Shown here one piece after another: positions 24,896 to 33,419 of a stretch of DNA of 64,000 bases. Within the stretch, counting starts at the first letter, position 1, and every line of letters starts with the position of its first letter. Under the pieces are notes generated by a model that was not told the origin of the DNA, ran no database searches, and saw only the letters and a list, made by a program, of their open reading frames with translations. The DNA comes from Jeongeupia chitinilytica (GTDB lineage: Bacteria; Pseudomonadota; Gammaproteobacteria; Burkholderiales; Chitinibacteraceae), in the NCBI RefSeq assembly GCF_014652315.1, contig NZ_BMYO01000011.1, forward strand, positions 102,389-166,388, read 5' to 3'. The translations under genes were made by a program, and so were the position numbers.

Positions 24896-27730
24896 ATGAG
24901 CACTGCACTCGACCAACTCGCCAAGAGTTTTGAACCGGCCGCCATCGAAGCCAGCTGGTACCCGCGCTGGGAAAGCGCGAACTACTTCAGCCCGAGCATG
25001 GACATGGACGCCCCGTCGTTCTGCATCCAGCTGCCGCCGCCGAACGTCACCGGCACGCTGCACATGGGCCACGCGTTCAACCAGACCATCATGGACGGGC
25101 TGACCCGCTACCACCGGATGCGCGGCGACAACACGCTGTGGCTGCCGGGCACCGACCACGCCGGCATCGCAACGCAGATCGTCGTCGAACGCCAGCTCGA
25201 CGCGCAGGGCATCAGCCGCCACGAGCTGGGCCGCCCGGCCTTCATCGAGAAGGTCTGGGACTGGAAGAAGCAGTCGGGTGACACCATTACCGGCCAGATG
25301 CGCCGCATGGGCGCGTCGGTCGACTGGGGCCGCGAGTACTTCACGATGGACGACAAGATGTCGACCTGCGTGAGCGAAGTGTTTGTCCGTCTCTATGAAC
25401 AGGGGCTGATCTACCGCGGCAAGCGTCTGGTGAACTGGGATCCGGTGCTCGGCACCGCCGTCTCCGACCTCGAAGTGGTCAGCGAGGAAGAAGACGGCCA
25501 CATGTGGCACATCAAGTACCCGGTGGTCGGCTCGGACGAGTTCATCACCGTCGCGACGACGCGGCCGGAAACGCTGCTCGGCGACGTGGCCGTTGCGATC
25601 AACCCGGAAGACGAGCGCTACCAGCACCTGCTGGGCAAGCAGCTCGAACTGCCGCTGACCGGCCGTACCATTCCGGTGATCGCCGACGAATACGTCGACA
25701 AGGAATTCGGCACCGGCTTCGTCAAGATCACCCCGGCGCACGACTTCAACGACTACCAGGTCGGCAAGCGCCACGACACCAAGCTGATCAACGTGATGGG
25801 CCTGCAGGCGACCATCCTGCCGAACGCACAGGTGTTCGGTTTCGACGGCGCCGCACACGACAGCATCGCACTGCCGGCCGCCTACGCCGGTCTGTCGACC
25901 CGCGACGCCCGCAAGGCGATGCTCGCCGACCTCGAAGCACAAGGTCTGCTGGTCGAAGCCAAGAAGCACAAGCTGATGGTGCCGCGCGGCGACCGCACCG
26001 GCACGGTGATCGAACCGATGCTCACCGATCAGTGGTTCGTCGCGATGAGCAAGCCGGACGAGGCGACCGGCAAGAGCATCACCCAGAATGCGCTTGAAGT
26101 CGTCCAGAACGGCGAAGTGCAGTTCGTGCCGGGCGACTGGGTCAACACCTATTACGCGTGGCTCAACAACATCCAGGACTGGTGCATTTCGCGCCAGTTG
26201 TGGTGGGGTCACCAGATTCCGGCGTGGTACGACGCCGACGGCAAGGTCTACGTTGCCCGCAGCGAAGCCGAAGCGGTCGCCCAGGCCGGCGGCAAGCCGG
26301 TGACGCGCGACAACGACGTGCTCGACACCTGGTTCTCGTCTGCGCTGGTGCCGTTCTCGAGCATGGGCTGGCCGAACGATACCAACGAGCTGAAGGCCTT
26401 CCTGCCCTCCAGCGTGCTGGTCACCGGCTACGACATCATCTTCTTCTGGGTCGCCCGGATGATCATGATGACGACGCACTTCACCGGCAAGGTGCCGTTC
26501 ACCCACGTCTACGTGCACGGGCTGGTGCGCGACGGCGAGGGCAAGAAGATGTCCAAGTCCGAGGGCAACGTGCTCGACCCGGTCGACCTGATCGACGGCA
26601 TCGCACTGGCACCGCTGCTGGAAAAACGCACCACCGGCCTGCGTCGTCCGGAAAAGGCACCGCAGGTGGCCAAGAAGACCGAGAAGGAGTTCCCGGACGG
26701 TATCCCGGCCTACGGCGTCGACGCGCTGCGCTTCACCTTCGCCTCGCTGGCGTCGCTGGGCCGCTCGATCAACTTCGACCAGAAGCGCTGCGAGGGTTAC
26801 CGCAACTTCTGCAACAAGCTGTGGAACGCCACCCGCTTCGTGCTGATGAACGTCGAAGGCAAGGACTGCGGCCTGCAGGCTGATTCGAATGGGGGCGCCG
26901 AACTCGACTACGGCTTTGCTGACCGCTGGATCATCGGCAAGCTGCAGGAAGCCGAGAAGGCGGTCACGCTGGCGCTCGATACCTTCCGCTTCGACCTCGC
27001 CGCGCAAGCGATCTACGAGTTCGTCTGGAACGAGTACTGCGACTGGTATCTCGAACTGGCCAAGGTGTCGGTGCAGACCGGTTCCGAAGCCCAGCAGCGC
27101 GCCACCCGCCGTACGCTGGTCCGCGTGCTCGAAGTGATCCTGCGGCTGGTCCACCCGATCATGCCGTTCATTACCGAAGAGCTGTGGCAGATCGTCGCGC
27201 CGCTGGCCGGCAATAAGGACACCGATTCGCTGATGATCGCCGCATGGCCGGTCGCCGACGAAAGCAAGATCGACGCCGCGGCCTACGCCGACGTCGACGA
27301 GCTGAAGGCCATCGCCTTCGCCGCGCGCAACCTGCGCGGCGAAATGGGTCTGCCGCCGTCGACCAAGGTACCGATGTTCATCGAAGGCGACGCCGCGCTG
27401 GCGCGCTTCGGCGACTACCTGAAGTCGCTGGCCAAGCTGTCGGAAGTCAGCGTCGTCGCCAGGCTGCCGGAGGACGACGCCCCGGTCGCCGTTGCCGGTA
27501 CGACCCGCCTGATGCTCAAGGTCGAAGTCGACAAGGCCGCCGAAACCGCGCGCCTGACCAAGGACATCGCCAAGACCGAGGAAGGCCTCGCCAAGATGAC
27601 CGCCAAGCTCGAAAAGCCGGGTTACGTCGACAAGGCACCGGCGCATCTGGTCGAGAAGGATCGCGCACAGATCGCCGAACTGGCCGACAAGCTGGCGAAA
27701 CTGCAAACGCAGCTGGCCAGACTCAGGTAA
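24896..27730 (+). CDS. valS: Valyl-tRNA synthetase
   Basis: A 944-residue class Ia aminoacyl-tRNA synthetase that charges tRNA-Val. The HIGH-type motif appears in PPPNVTGTLHMGHAFNQ and the KMSKS motif in GKKMSKSEGNVLDP. The editing (CP1) domain region contains TVATTRPETLLGDVAVAI. The anticodon-binding domain follows, and the last 65 residues form the coiled-coil arm specific to ValRS (ARLTKDIAKTEEGLAKMTAK...). The ATG at 24896 matches the family N-terminus. It is monocistronic with its own -10 element and a strong terminator. Confidence 0.98.
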   Translation: MSTALDQLAKSFEPAAIEASWYPRWESANYFSPSMDMDAPSFCIQLPPPNVTGTLHMGHAFNQTIMDGLTRYHRMRGDNTLWLPGTDHAGIATQIVVERQLDAQGISRHELGRPAFIEKVWDWKKQSGDTITGQMRRMGASVDWGREYFTMDDKMSTCVSEVFVRLYEQGLIYRGKRLVNWDPVLGTAVSDLEVVSEEEDGHMWHIKYPVVGSDEFITVATTRPETLLGDVAVAINPEDERYQHLLGKQLELPLTGRTIPVIADEYVDKEFGTGFVKITPAHDFNDYQVGKRHDTKLINVMGLQATILPNAQVFGFDGAAHDSIALPAAYAGLSTRDARKAMLADLEAQGLLVEAKKHKLMVPRGDRTGTVIEPMLTDQWFVAMSKPDEATGKSITQNALEVVQNGEVQFVPGDWVNTYYAWLNNIQDWCISRQLWWGHQIPAWYDADGKVYVARSEAEAVAQAGGKPVTRDNDVLDTWFSSALVPFSSMGWPNDTNELKAFLPSSVLVTGYDIIFFWVARMIMMTTHFTGKVPFTHVYVHGLVRDGEGKKMSKSEGNVLDPVDLIDGIALAPLLEKRTTGLRRPEKAPQVAKKTEKEFPDGIPAYGVDALRFTFASLASLGRSINFDQKRCEGYRNFCNKLWNATRFVLMNVEGKDCGLQADSNGGAELDYGFADRWIIGKLQEAEKAVTLALDTFRFDLAAQAIYEFVWNEYCDWYLELAKVSVQTGSEAQQRATRRTLVRVLEVILRLVHPIMPFITEELWQIVAPLAGNKDTDSLMIAAWPVADESKIDAAAYADVDELKAIAFAARNLRGEMGLPPSTKVPMFIEGDAALARFGDYLKSLAKLSEVSVVARLPEDDAPVAVAGTTRLMLKVEVDKAAETARLTKDIAKTEEGLAKMTAKLEKPGYVDKAPAHLVEKDRAQIAELADKLAKLQTQLARLR

Positions 27731-27751
27731 GCGCCCCCCGCGCGACGCAAA

Positions 27752-27779
27752 AACAGGCACTCCGGTGCCTGTTTTTTTT
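27752..27779 (+). terminator. Terminator of valS
   Basis: 8-bp stem ACAGGCAC/GTGCCTGT with a TCCG loop, followed by a run of T. Confidence 0.92.
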
Positions 27780-27937
27780 CGCCCTTCGCGCCGCCCTTTC
27801 GCTGCGGCGACAGCCGGCAAGAACGCTGCGACCGGCGGAGCCGTTACCGGACATCCGTGCCGCGACATGAACGTTAAGCGAAACGGCCGATGCACCGCTC
27901 GGCCGCATGTCGATAAAAACACAGCAAGGATGGAGCG

Positions 27938-29518
27938 ATGAAACTCAGCAAGTTAAAGCCGGCAATGCTGGCAGGCGTATTTGCCGGTTCGATGGTCTTC
28001 GTGGTCGGGTCGGTCCATGCGGCCGGTTGCTACCCGGCCTGGTCGGCCGGCGCGACGTATACCGGCGGCGCCAAGGTCAGCTACAACGGCGTCAATTACC
28101 AGGCCAACTGGTGGACGCAGGACAATCCGTCGGCGCACAACGGCGCCAGCGGCAGCGGTCAGCCATGGACATCGCAAGGCGCCTGCAGTGGCGGAACTCC
28201 GACACCGGCACCGGCACCGGCACCGACTCCGACTCCGGCACCCACACCGACACCGACACCGACACCGACTCCGGCCCCTACACCCGTACCGACCCCTGCG
28301 CCAACTCCTGCGCCGACCCCCGCTCCCACCCCGGTTCCGACACCGTCCCCGTCGGGTGTGACCACGACGGGCAAGATCGACTTCCACCTGTGGCTGGGTG
28401 TTGCCGGTCACGACGGCACTCCGCAAGACCAGCTCGTGCTCGACGGCGACAACTACACCGACCTGATCATGTCCAACATCGTCGCCGGCGTGATGTACGG
28501 CCATCTGGTCGAGGAGTATTACCCGGGCATCCAGTACAACAAGGACTATGTGTACGGCTCGATCCTGGCGCAGCTGCTGCAGGAGAACCTCGCCACCGAG
28601 TACTACAAGTCGACCAGCGACCTGATCGCGCCGTCGCCGGACCAGCAGGCGGTAATGGGCGTCGGCCAGGGTGGCCCGTACCAGATCAACAATTACGCGG
28701 CCGACATGGTCTCCGGCACCTACACGCCGGGCGGCCACTCGCTGATCAACTACATCGCGCTGCAGAAGAACATCGGCTTCACGATGGCCGAGGCCGGCAC
28801 GCAGAACACCCGCGCCACGCCGGCATCGTTCAACAACAAGTACTACGGTCCGATGCTGGCGACGTACTTCCACTACAACGACATGGTCGCGCTGGTCGAT
28901 ACCGGCAAGGGCACCGGCGGCTGGGTGACGCCGTGGCAACCGTACTTCGACAACGGCATGGCGCACTTCAAGGACCTGCCGAACAGCTTCTTCGACGTGC
29001 TGCTGAACATCTCGTACAACCAGGGTCCGTACGGTCCGCTGATGGCGAGCTACACCAAGCAGGCGCCGGCGGCGACGGCGGCGACCGTGGCATCGGTCAA
29101 CGCCTACAGCAACACCTGGGGCAGCACCAACACCTACCAGCAATACCCGTATCAGGTGCACTACTACATCGACCAGCTCTTCGGTAATCCGGTCCCGACT
29201 ACCGGCCCGACGACGTTCGCGACACCTCAGACCCACATCGCGTTCAACATGGCGCAACTGGCCGATGTCTTCCAGAAGGTGTTCGCAACGCTGTCCTACG
29301 TCGACGCCACCGGCAAGGGTGCCTTCGTCCCGGCCGCGCAGGCGCAGGCGGCGTTCACCACCGCACTGCAGCAGAACAGCGTGCCGGGCAGCGCCACGCT
29401 GGATCTGAGCAACGGGACCGACCGGACGAAGATCTTCCGGGTGCTGGACAACGCGATCGGCAATCTGGAAATGAGTCTGGGCGTGAAGTTCAACGCCACC
29501 ACCAGCGCGCAGATCTGA
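27938..29518 (+). CDS. Secreted CBM5/12 protein with a lysozyme-like (possibly GH23-type) catalytic region
   Basis: A 526-residue exported protein with a signal peptide (1-28, VHAAG), a CBM5/12 module (about 30-82: CYPAWSAGATYTGGAKVSYNG, YQANWWTQ), a Pro/Thr/Ala linker (about 86-139) and a C-terminal region of about 385 residues. This region has LLQENLATEYY (E216) and then GVGQGGPYQINNYA (residues 241-254). An E-N or E-S followed by a G-x-x-Q-I motif is the pattern of GH23 lytic transglycosylases and GH23 chitinases, so a chitin-, chitosan- or peptidoglycan-cleaving role is plausible. The match is not strong, and no GH46, GH18 or GH19 signature is seen. The leader carries AAGGATGGAG before the ATG, as in the CE4 gene. 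A terminator follows. Confidence 0.65.
   Translation: MKLSKLKPAMLAGVFAGSMVFVVGSVHAAGCYPAWSAGATYTGGAKVSYNGVNYQANWWTQDNPSAHNGASGSGQPWTSQGACSGGTPTPAPAPAPTPTPAPTPTPTPTPTPAPTPVPTPAPTPAPTPAPTPVPTPSPSGVTTTGKIDFHLWLGVAGHDGTPQDQLVLDGDNYTDLIMSNIVAGVMYGHLVEEYYPGIQYNKDYVYGSILAQLLQENLATEYYKSTSDLIAPSPDQQAVMGVGQGGPYQINNYAADMVSGTYTPGGHSLINYIALQKNIGFTMAEAGTQNTRATPASFNNKYYGPMLATYFHYNDMVALVDTGKGTGGWVTPWQPYFDNGMAHFKDLPNSFFDVLLNISYNQGPYGPLMASYTKQAPAATAATVASVNAYSNTWGSTNTYQQYPYQVHYYIDQLFGNPVPTTGPTTFATPQTHIAFNMAQLADVFQKVFATLSYVDATGKGAFVPAAQAQAAFTTALQQNSVPGSATLDLSNGTDRTKIFRVLDNAIGNLEMSLGVKFNATTSAQI
28196..28354 (+). repeat. Pro-Thr/Pro-Ala coding repeat (interdomain linker)
   Basis: Low-complexity repeats of CCGACA/CCGGCA-type codon pairs encode about 50 residues of alternating Pro with Thr, Ala or Val. 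This is a flexible linker between the carbohydrate-binding module and the catalytic region. The repeat may vary in length between strains by slippage. Confidence 0.9.
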
Positions 29519-29546
29519 TCAGCCGAAATGGAACGACGTCATTGAC

Positions 29547-29572
29547 AGCCGGCCTGCGGGCCGGCTTTTTTT
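29547..29572 (+). terminator. Terminator of the CBM/lysozyme-like gene
   Basis: 8-bp stem AGCCGGCC/GGCCGGCT with a TGCG loop, followed by T residues. Confidence 0.92.
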
Positions 29573-29710
29573 CGCCCGTGCCGGCACCGCGTTCCTTCCT
29601 GCCGGCGTGCGAAACCCGGAGTGCCGGCCGGACGTGCAGCAGCATCCGCCGGGCTACAACAGCATTCAGAAATTGTTAAGTAAGTTTTTGTACATTTTGC
29701 TAGTATCGCC

Positions 29711-29732
29711 ACAGCTTGCTTCGGCAAGCTGT
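29711..29732 (+). promoter_or_regulatory. UUCG-tetraloop hairpin in the lipoprotein leader
   Basis: A perfect 9-bp stem ACAGCTTGC/GCAAGCTGT closed by TTCG, just after an AT-rich stretch (29665-29706) that probably holds the promoter, and 53 bp before the lipoprotein ATG. It is followed by TTTCATTTCC, a weak T-rich tract, so it could stabilise the mRNA 5' end or attenuate. Confidence 0.55.
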
Positions 29733-29785
29733 TTCATTTCCGGCTGCGAAAGCGGCCCGCTCATTCAACCGTTCCGGAGATCGAG

Positions 29786-30277
29786 ATGTTCCATCGCCCC
29801 CGCCTCGCCCTGCTTGCCGCCGCATTGCTGCTCGGCGCCTGCGCCAACCAGTCTGCGACCACTTCGTCGGCGCCCGCGTCGAACGGCGGCAAGACCGCGG
29901 CAACCGGCACCGGCAAGGCGGCCGCCCAGCAGCAGCAGGCCGAAGCGGCCACGCCGGGCGCCCGCAAGGTGATGTCCAAGGACGGCACGTTCGAGGGCGA
30001 AATCGTCGGCACGCCGGCGAAGAAGAGCAAGTTCGGCAAGCTGCAGATCGGCATGTCGCAACGCCAGGTCGAAGACCTGATCGGCAACCCGAGCGATACC
30101 AAGACCTACACCACCGGCAAGGCCTGGGTGCCGTTCTACTTCGGCAAGGACGCCTACCGATTCGAGACCTTCTACAAGAAGGAAGGCCGGCTGACCTTCG
30201 TCGGCGGCGGCGTTTCCGGGACCAGCGGCAAGCTGCTGCGCATCACCGTCGACACCAAGGAAGACGGCTACCAGTGA
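29786..30277 (+). CDS. Lipoprotein with SmpA/OmlA (BamE)-like domain
   Basis: A 163-residue lipoprotein. The lipobox LLGAC gives a lipidated Cys at about residue 19. A low-complexity Ala/Gln/Thr-rich stretch (to about residue 57) follows, then a small folded domain with FGKLQIGMSQRQVEDLIGNPSDTKTYTTG, the beta-alpha start typical of SmpA/OmlA and BamE-like folds, and YRFETFYKKEGRLTFVGGG. It is probably in the inner leaflet of the outer membrane; residue +2 is Ala. The specific role is unknown. A UUCG hairpin lies in the leader. Its stop is one base away from the stop of the convergent CBM gene. Confidence 0.8.
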   Translation: MFHRPRLALLAAALLLGACANQSATTSSAPASNGGKTAATGTGKAAAQQQQAEAATPGARKVMSKDGTFEGEIVGTPAKKSKFGKLQIGMSQRQVEDLIGNPSDTKTYTTGKAWVPFYFGKDAYRFETFYKKEGRLTFVGGGVSGTSGKLLRITVDTKEDGYQ

Positions 30278-30278
30278 A

Positions 30279-30812
30279 TCAGCGCAGCGTGGCGGTAATG
30301 TCGAGCCACAGCCCCGGCACCTGCAGCGGATTCATCCAAAGTTCGGCCTCGGTCACCGGCCGGCGCGCCTCGTAGGCCCGGCCGCGATACCACACCCAGT
30401 CGCCGCCGCCGTAGCGGTGACCGTCGCGCCAGCCGTCCGGACGGCGACGGCCGTTGTCTTCCCAGTGCCGGCGGCGCCATTCGTCGCTGCGCACGTCGGG
30501 ACGCCAGCGGCCGTCGTCGTAGCGCGGGTCCGGATGGTACTGGCCGTCGTCGTAACGCGGATCGGGACGGTACTTGCCGTCGTCGTGCCCGCCGCCGCGA
30601 CGGTCGAGCGGCTGCCACAACGATGCGGCATCGCGCGGATTCCAGTTGGCGCCGGGATGGGCGTCGTGTCCCTGGATTGCCCGGTACTGCCGTCCCTGAT
30701 AGCTGACGACATCCCCCGGCGAATAGTGGCGCCCTTCGCGCCAACCGTCGGCGAGGGCCAGCGTGGCGGTTCCGGCCAGCAGCAGCGCAAGCAGACTTCG
30801 AGCAAGTTTCAC
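30279..30812 (-). CDS. Small secreted CBM5/12 protein with DDG-PDPRY repeats
   Basis: A 177-residue exported protein with a signal peptide (1-21, ATLALADG) and a CBM5/12 module (DGWREGRHYSPGDVVSYQGRQYRAI to SLWQPL). A hydrophilic Asp/Arg/Tyr/Pro repeat (GKYRPDPRYDDGQYHPDPRYDDGRWRPD, split here at positions about 78-105) follows, then a second aromatic module (DGWRDGHRYGGGDWVWYRGRAYEARR). There is no catalytic domain, so it probably binds chitin or cell-surface glycan without cleaving it. It is convergent with the lipoprotein gene, with stops one base apart. The ATG at 30812 begins the signal peptide. Confidence 0.8.
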   Translation of the reverse strand: MKLARSLLALLLAGTATLALADGWREGRHYSPGDVVSYQGRQYRAIQGHDAHPGANWNPRDAASLWQPLDRRGGGHDDGKYRPDPRYDDGQYHPDPRYDDGRWRPDVRSDEWRRRHWEDNGRRRPDGWRDGHRYGGGDWVWYRGRAYEARRPVTEAELWMNPLQVPGLWLDITATLR

Positions 30813-30884
30813 AATGGCACTCCGGCTTTGATCGATGCCCCATCGTGCCAGAGCCGGTACCGGCGCGCTGTGAGCCGGTTAACG

Positions 30885-31166
30885 TCACGACTCGCTGTGC
30901 AGCCCGAAGATCGCGCGGCGCCAGCGGCGCAGGCTGGCCCAGCCGTGATGCCAGCGACTTCGGCAGCCCCGCCAGCTCAGGGTCGCCGGCTGTAGCGCCT
31001 CGATCAGCAGCGTTCCGGCACCGTGGCGATCCCCCGGGCCGAGCAGCAGGTCCCGGCCCCGGCCATCGGTGAGCCAGACCTGCCCCGAGCCGATCACCAG
31101 TTCCGATACTTGAATGCGGATCACCTCTCCTCGTGCCAGCTGCCGGTGCTTGCTTCCCTGGGTCAT
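30885..31166 (-). CDS. DUF2917 family protein
   Basis: A 93-residue cytoplasmic protein: RQLARGEVIRIQVSELVIGSGQVWLTDGRGRDLLLGPGDRHGAGTLLIEAL matches the short cupin-like pattern of DUF2917 (in positions about 7-58), followed by a Trp/Arg-rich tail. The function is unknown. DUF2917 genes often sit next to a LysR regulator, as here, where the two are divergent with 105 bp between them. The ATG at 31166 is preferred to a TTG two codons upstream; AGGA lies about 10 nt before it. Confidence 0.7.
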   Translation of the reverse strand: MTQGSKHRQLARGEVIRIQVSELVIGSGQVWLTDGRGRDLLLGPGDRHGAGTLLIEALQPATLSWRGCRSRWHHGWASLRRWRRAIFGLHSES

Positions 31167-31271
31167 GATCAACCGTCCTTGGTGCCGCTTGCACCGATTC
31201 CACTGTCATGCCAGCATTCTCGGCAGCAAACCGGCTCATCACAAACGATCACTTTTCGTACGTTCAGTGAA

Positions 31272-32195
31272 ATGGATTCACCATTCAAATCCCCCGGCAA
31301 ACTGCCGTCGCTGCCTGCGTTGCGCGCCTTCGAGGCCGCCGCACGTCACGGCCATTTCGGCCGGGCAGCCGACGAACTGTTCGTCACCCACGGGGCGATC
31401 AGTCACCAGATCCGCGCGCTCGAAGACACGCTGGGCTTCGCGCTGTTCACGCGCGACGGCCGCGGCGTCAAGCTGACCGCCGAAGGCCGACGACTGGCGG
31501 CAACACTGAACGCCAGCCTGTGCGACATCGGCGGGACGATCGCCGAATTGCAGCACGAGCGCGCCCGGCCCCGCGTCGTTCTGACCTGCCTGCCGTCATT
31601 CGCGGCCAAATGGCTGACGCCGCGGCTGGGCAGTTTCATCGACCGGCATCCCGAGATCGAAATCTGGATCCGCTCGACCAAGGCGCGCGAGGATCTGGCC
31701 GCCGAGGGCATCGACCTCGGTCTGCGTGTCGGCCCCGGCGACTGGCCCGGCGTCCATTGCGAACCGCTGATGCGCGATGCCTTCGTGGTCGTGGCCAGTC
31801 CGGACATTCCGGGCGGGCTGCCGGCGACGCCGGCCGATCTGGCGCGCTGGCCGCTGCTCCGCTCGTCGACCGAACCCTGGCACGACTGGTTTGTCGCCGC
31901 CGGACTCGACTGGCCCGAGCCGCAGCAGGGACTGGTGTTCAGCGATTCGGGGCTGCTGGTGCAGTCGGTCCTCGACCGTCAGGGCATCGGCCTGGCACGC
32001 GAGGTGCTGGTCCATGACGACCTGGCGGCCGGACGACTGGTCCGGGTGTTTCCGTTCAGCGTGCCGATGGCCGGCGCTTACTGGCTGATCGCACCGGCAC
32101 CGCCGCCGTATCGTCCTGCGGTCGCCACCTTTGTCGACTGGCTGCGCAACGAAGCGGCCCGGTCCGGCTACGCCTATGGAGAATCCCCGGCATGA
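31272..32195 (+). CDS. LysR-family regulator (GcvA-like)
   Basis: A 307-residue regulator: an N-terminal winged helix (LPSLPALRAFEAAARHGHFGRAADELFVTHGAISHQIRALEDTLG, residues about 10-54) with the GcvA-type PPL/LPAL start, and a substrate-binding domain with VVLTCLPSFAAKWLTPRLGSF and LGLRVGPGDWPGV. The ATG at 31272 sits right before the helix-turn-helix domain; the open frame extends upstream across the divergent gene. Its TGA overlaps the MEKHLA gene ATG by 4 bp, so the pair is coupled. Likely targets are that gene and the divergent DUF2917 gene. Confidence 0.9.
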   Translation: MDSPFKSPGKLPSLPALRAFEAAARHGHFGRAADELFVTHGAISHQIRALEDTLGFALFTRDGRGVKLTAEGRRLAATLNASLCDIGGTIAELQHERARPRVVLTCLPSFAAKWLTPRLGSFIDRHPEIEIWIRSTKAREDLAAEGIDLGLRVGPGDWPGVHCEPLMRDAFVVVASPDIPGGLPATPADLARWPLLRSSTEPWHDWFVAAGLDWPEPQQGLVFSDSGLLVQSVLDRQGIGLAREVLVHDDLAAGRLVRVFPFSVPMAGAYWLIAPAPPPYRPAVATFVDWLRNEAARSGYAYGESPA

Positions 32196-32644
32196 TCATC
32201 ACCCCCGACAGTGCGGATTTCGCCGCATTGCTGTGCGACAGTCACCGGCGCCTGACCGGCCGCGACCTCGTCGATCCCCCACAAGCGGACCCCGCGCACT
32301 GGCTGTATGACACCGCACCGTTCTGCGTGCTCGCCCACGACACGCAGGCGGATCCGTGTTTCGTCTACGCCAACCGTGCCGCGCAACGCTGTTTCGAATA
32401 CGACTGGAACGACTTTGTCGGACTGCCGTCGAGACTGTCGGCCGAAGCGCCGAACCGCGACGAACGCGCGCGCCTGCTCGCCGACGTGAGCCGCCAAGGC
32501 TACGCCAGCGGCTACCGCGGCTTGCGCATTGCCCGGTCGGGCCGGCGCTTCTGGATCGAGGATGTCACCGTCTGGAACCTGATCGGTACCGACGGCATCC
32601 GCCATGGCCAGGCGGCGACCTACCGGCGCATCACGCCGGTCTGA
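32192..32644 (+). CDS. MEKHLA domain protein
   Basis: A 150-residue PAS-like protein: LLCDSHRRLTGRDLVDP at the start, YDTAPFCVLAHDTQADPCFVYANRAAQRCFEY and LPSRLSAEAPNRDERARLL, all characteristic of MEKHLA domains. Such domains probably bind a small ligand or sense redox or light state. It overlaps the upstream LysR gene by 4 bp, suggesting that the two act in one pathway. Confidence 0.85.
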   Translation: MIITPDSADFAALLCDSHRRLTGRDLVDPPQADPAHWLYDTAPFCVLAHDTQADPCFVYANRAAQRCFEYDWNDFVGLPSRLSAEAPNRDERARLLADVSRQGYASGYRGLRIARSGRRFWIEDVTVWNLIGTDGIRHGQAATYRRITPV

Positions 32645-32750
32645 CGACGCCGGGTCGTACCGGCGGTCGGTCGGCGCCACGCCGTAGCGGCGCGGCAGGG
32701 CTGGCGGAGCTAAGACGAATGGATCGACTTTTGCTCCACAGGTGGCGCCC

Positions 32751-33410
32751 ATGGAGAGCCCCCCGTCCCCACGCCGGCCGTGGGCACACCGTTGCGAACT
32801 GCTGCTCGGATTGACGGCGTGGTTCGCGGTGCTGGCCCGCCTCGGCCTGACCGTCTCGGCCGAACTTGCCCAGGGCCATACGCTGCTGTTTGCGCTGTCG
32901 CGCTACTTCGACTTCTTCACCAACCTCAGCGCACTGCTGCTTGCGCTGGTGTTGTCGGCGTCGCTGTTCGGGCCGCACTGGCGACTGGCACGCTGGCTGT
33001 GGCGACCCGGAATACGCGCGGCGAGCCTCGTCTACGCGCTGGTCGTCGCCGCCGGCTACGAACTGCTGCTGCGCCACCTGTGGGCGCCACAGGGACTGGA
33101 GTTCGTCGTCGACCTGCTGCTGCACGACGTGCTGCCGCTCGCCTACCTCGGCTACTGGCTGGGTTTCGCGCCAGGCGGCACACTGCGCTGGCGCGATGCC
33201 TTCCGCTGGCTCGCCTACCCGGTCGGCTACTTTGCCTATGTGCTGATCCGGGGCTGGCTGCTGTCGCGCTATCCCTACCCCTTCGTCAATGTCGCCACCC
33301 ACGGCTACGGTCCGGTGCTGTGGAATGCCGCGGCGTTCGCACTCGCGTTCGCCGCGACCGGATTGCTGATCGTCGCGCTTGATCACCGGCTGGCGCCAGG
33401 GCGGCGCTGA
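32751..33410 (+). CDS. Pr6Pr family membrane protein
   Basis: A 219-residue inner-membrane protein with about six helices. The order of segments (LLLGLTAWFAVLARLGLT, FALSRYFDFFTNLSALLLALVL, RHLWAPQGLEFVVDLLLHDVLPLAYLGYWL, YPYPFVNVATHGYG) matches the Pr6Pr family with its F-T-N and H-x-x-x-P motifs. The biochemical function is not known. The start is the ATG at 32751; a GTG three codons earlier is possible. It is convergent with the AI-2E transporter gene, 9 bp apart. Confidence 0.8.
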   Translation: MESPPSPRRPWAHRCELLLGLTAWFAVLARLGLTVSAELAQGHTLLFALSRYFDFFTNLSALLLALVLSASLFGPHWRLARWLWRPGIRAASLVYALVVAAGYELLLRHLWAPQGLEFVVDLLLHDVLPLAYLGYWLGFAPGGTLRWRDAFRWLAYPVGYFAYVLIRGWLLSRYPYPFVNVATHGYGPVLWNAAAFALAFAATGLLIVALDHRLAPGRR

Positions 33411-33419
33411 TCAGCCGGA

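Noticed and set aside
24872..27922. 1016-codon minus-strand open frame opposite valS
   Set aside because: The whole frame is the complement of valS; no independent start signal or domain.
28196..28354. Possible CRISPR array
   Set aside because: The repeats are in-frame short codon repeats without spacers; they encode a linker.
27953..29257. Antisense frames rich in Gly-Val-Gly-Ala across the Pro-Thr linker
   Set aside because: Direct by-product of the coding repeat of the CBM/lysozyme-like gene, not a repeat protein.
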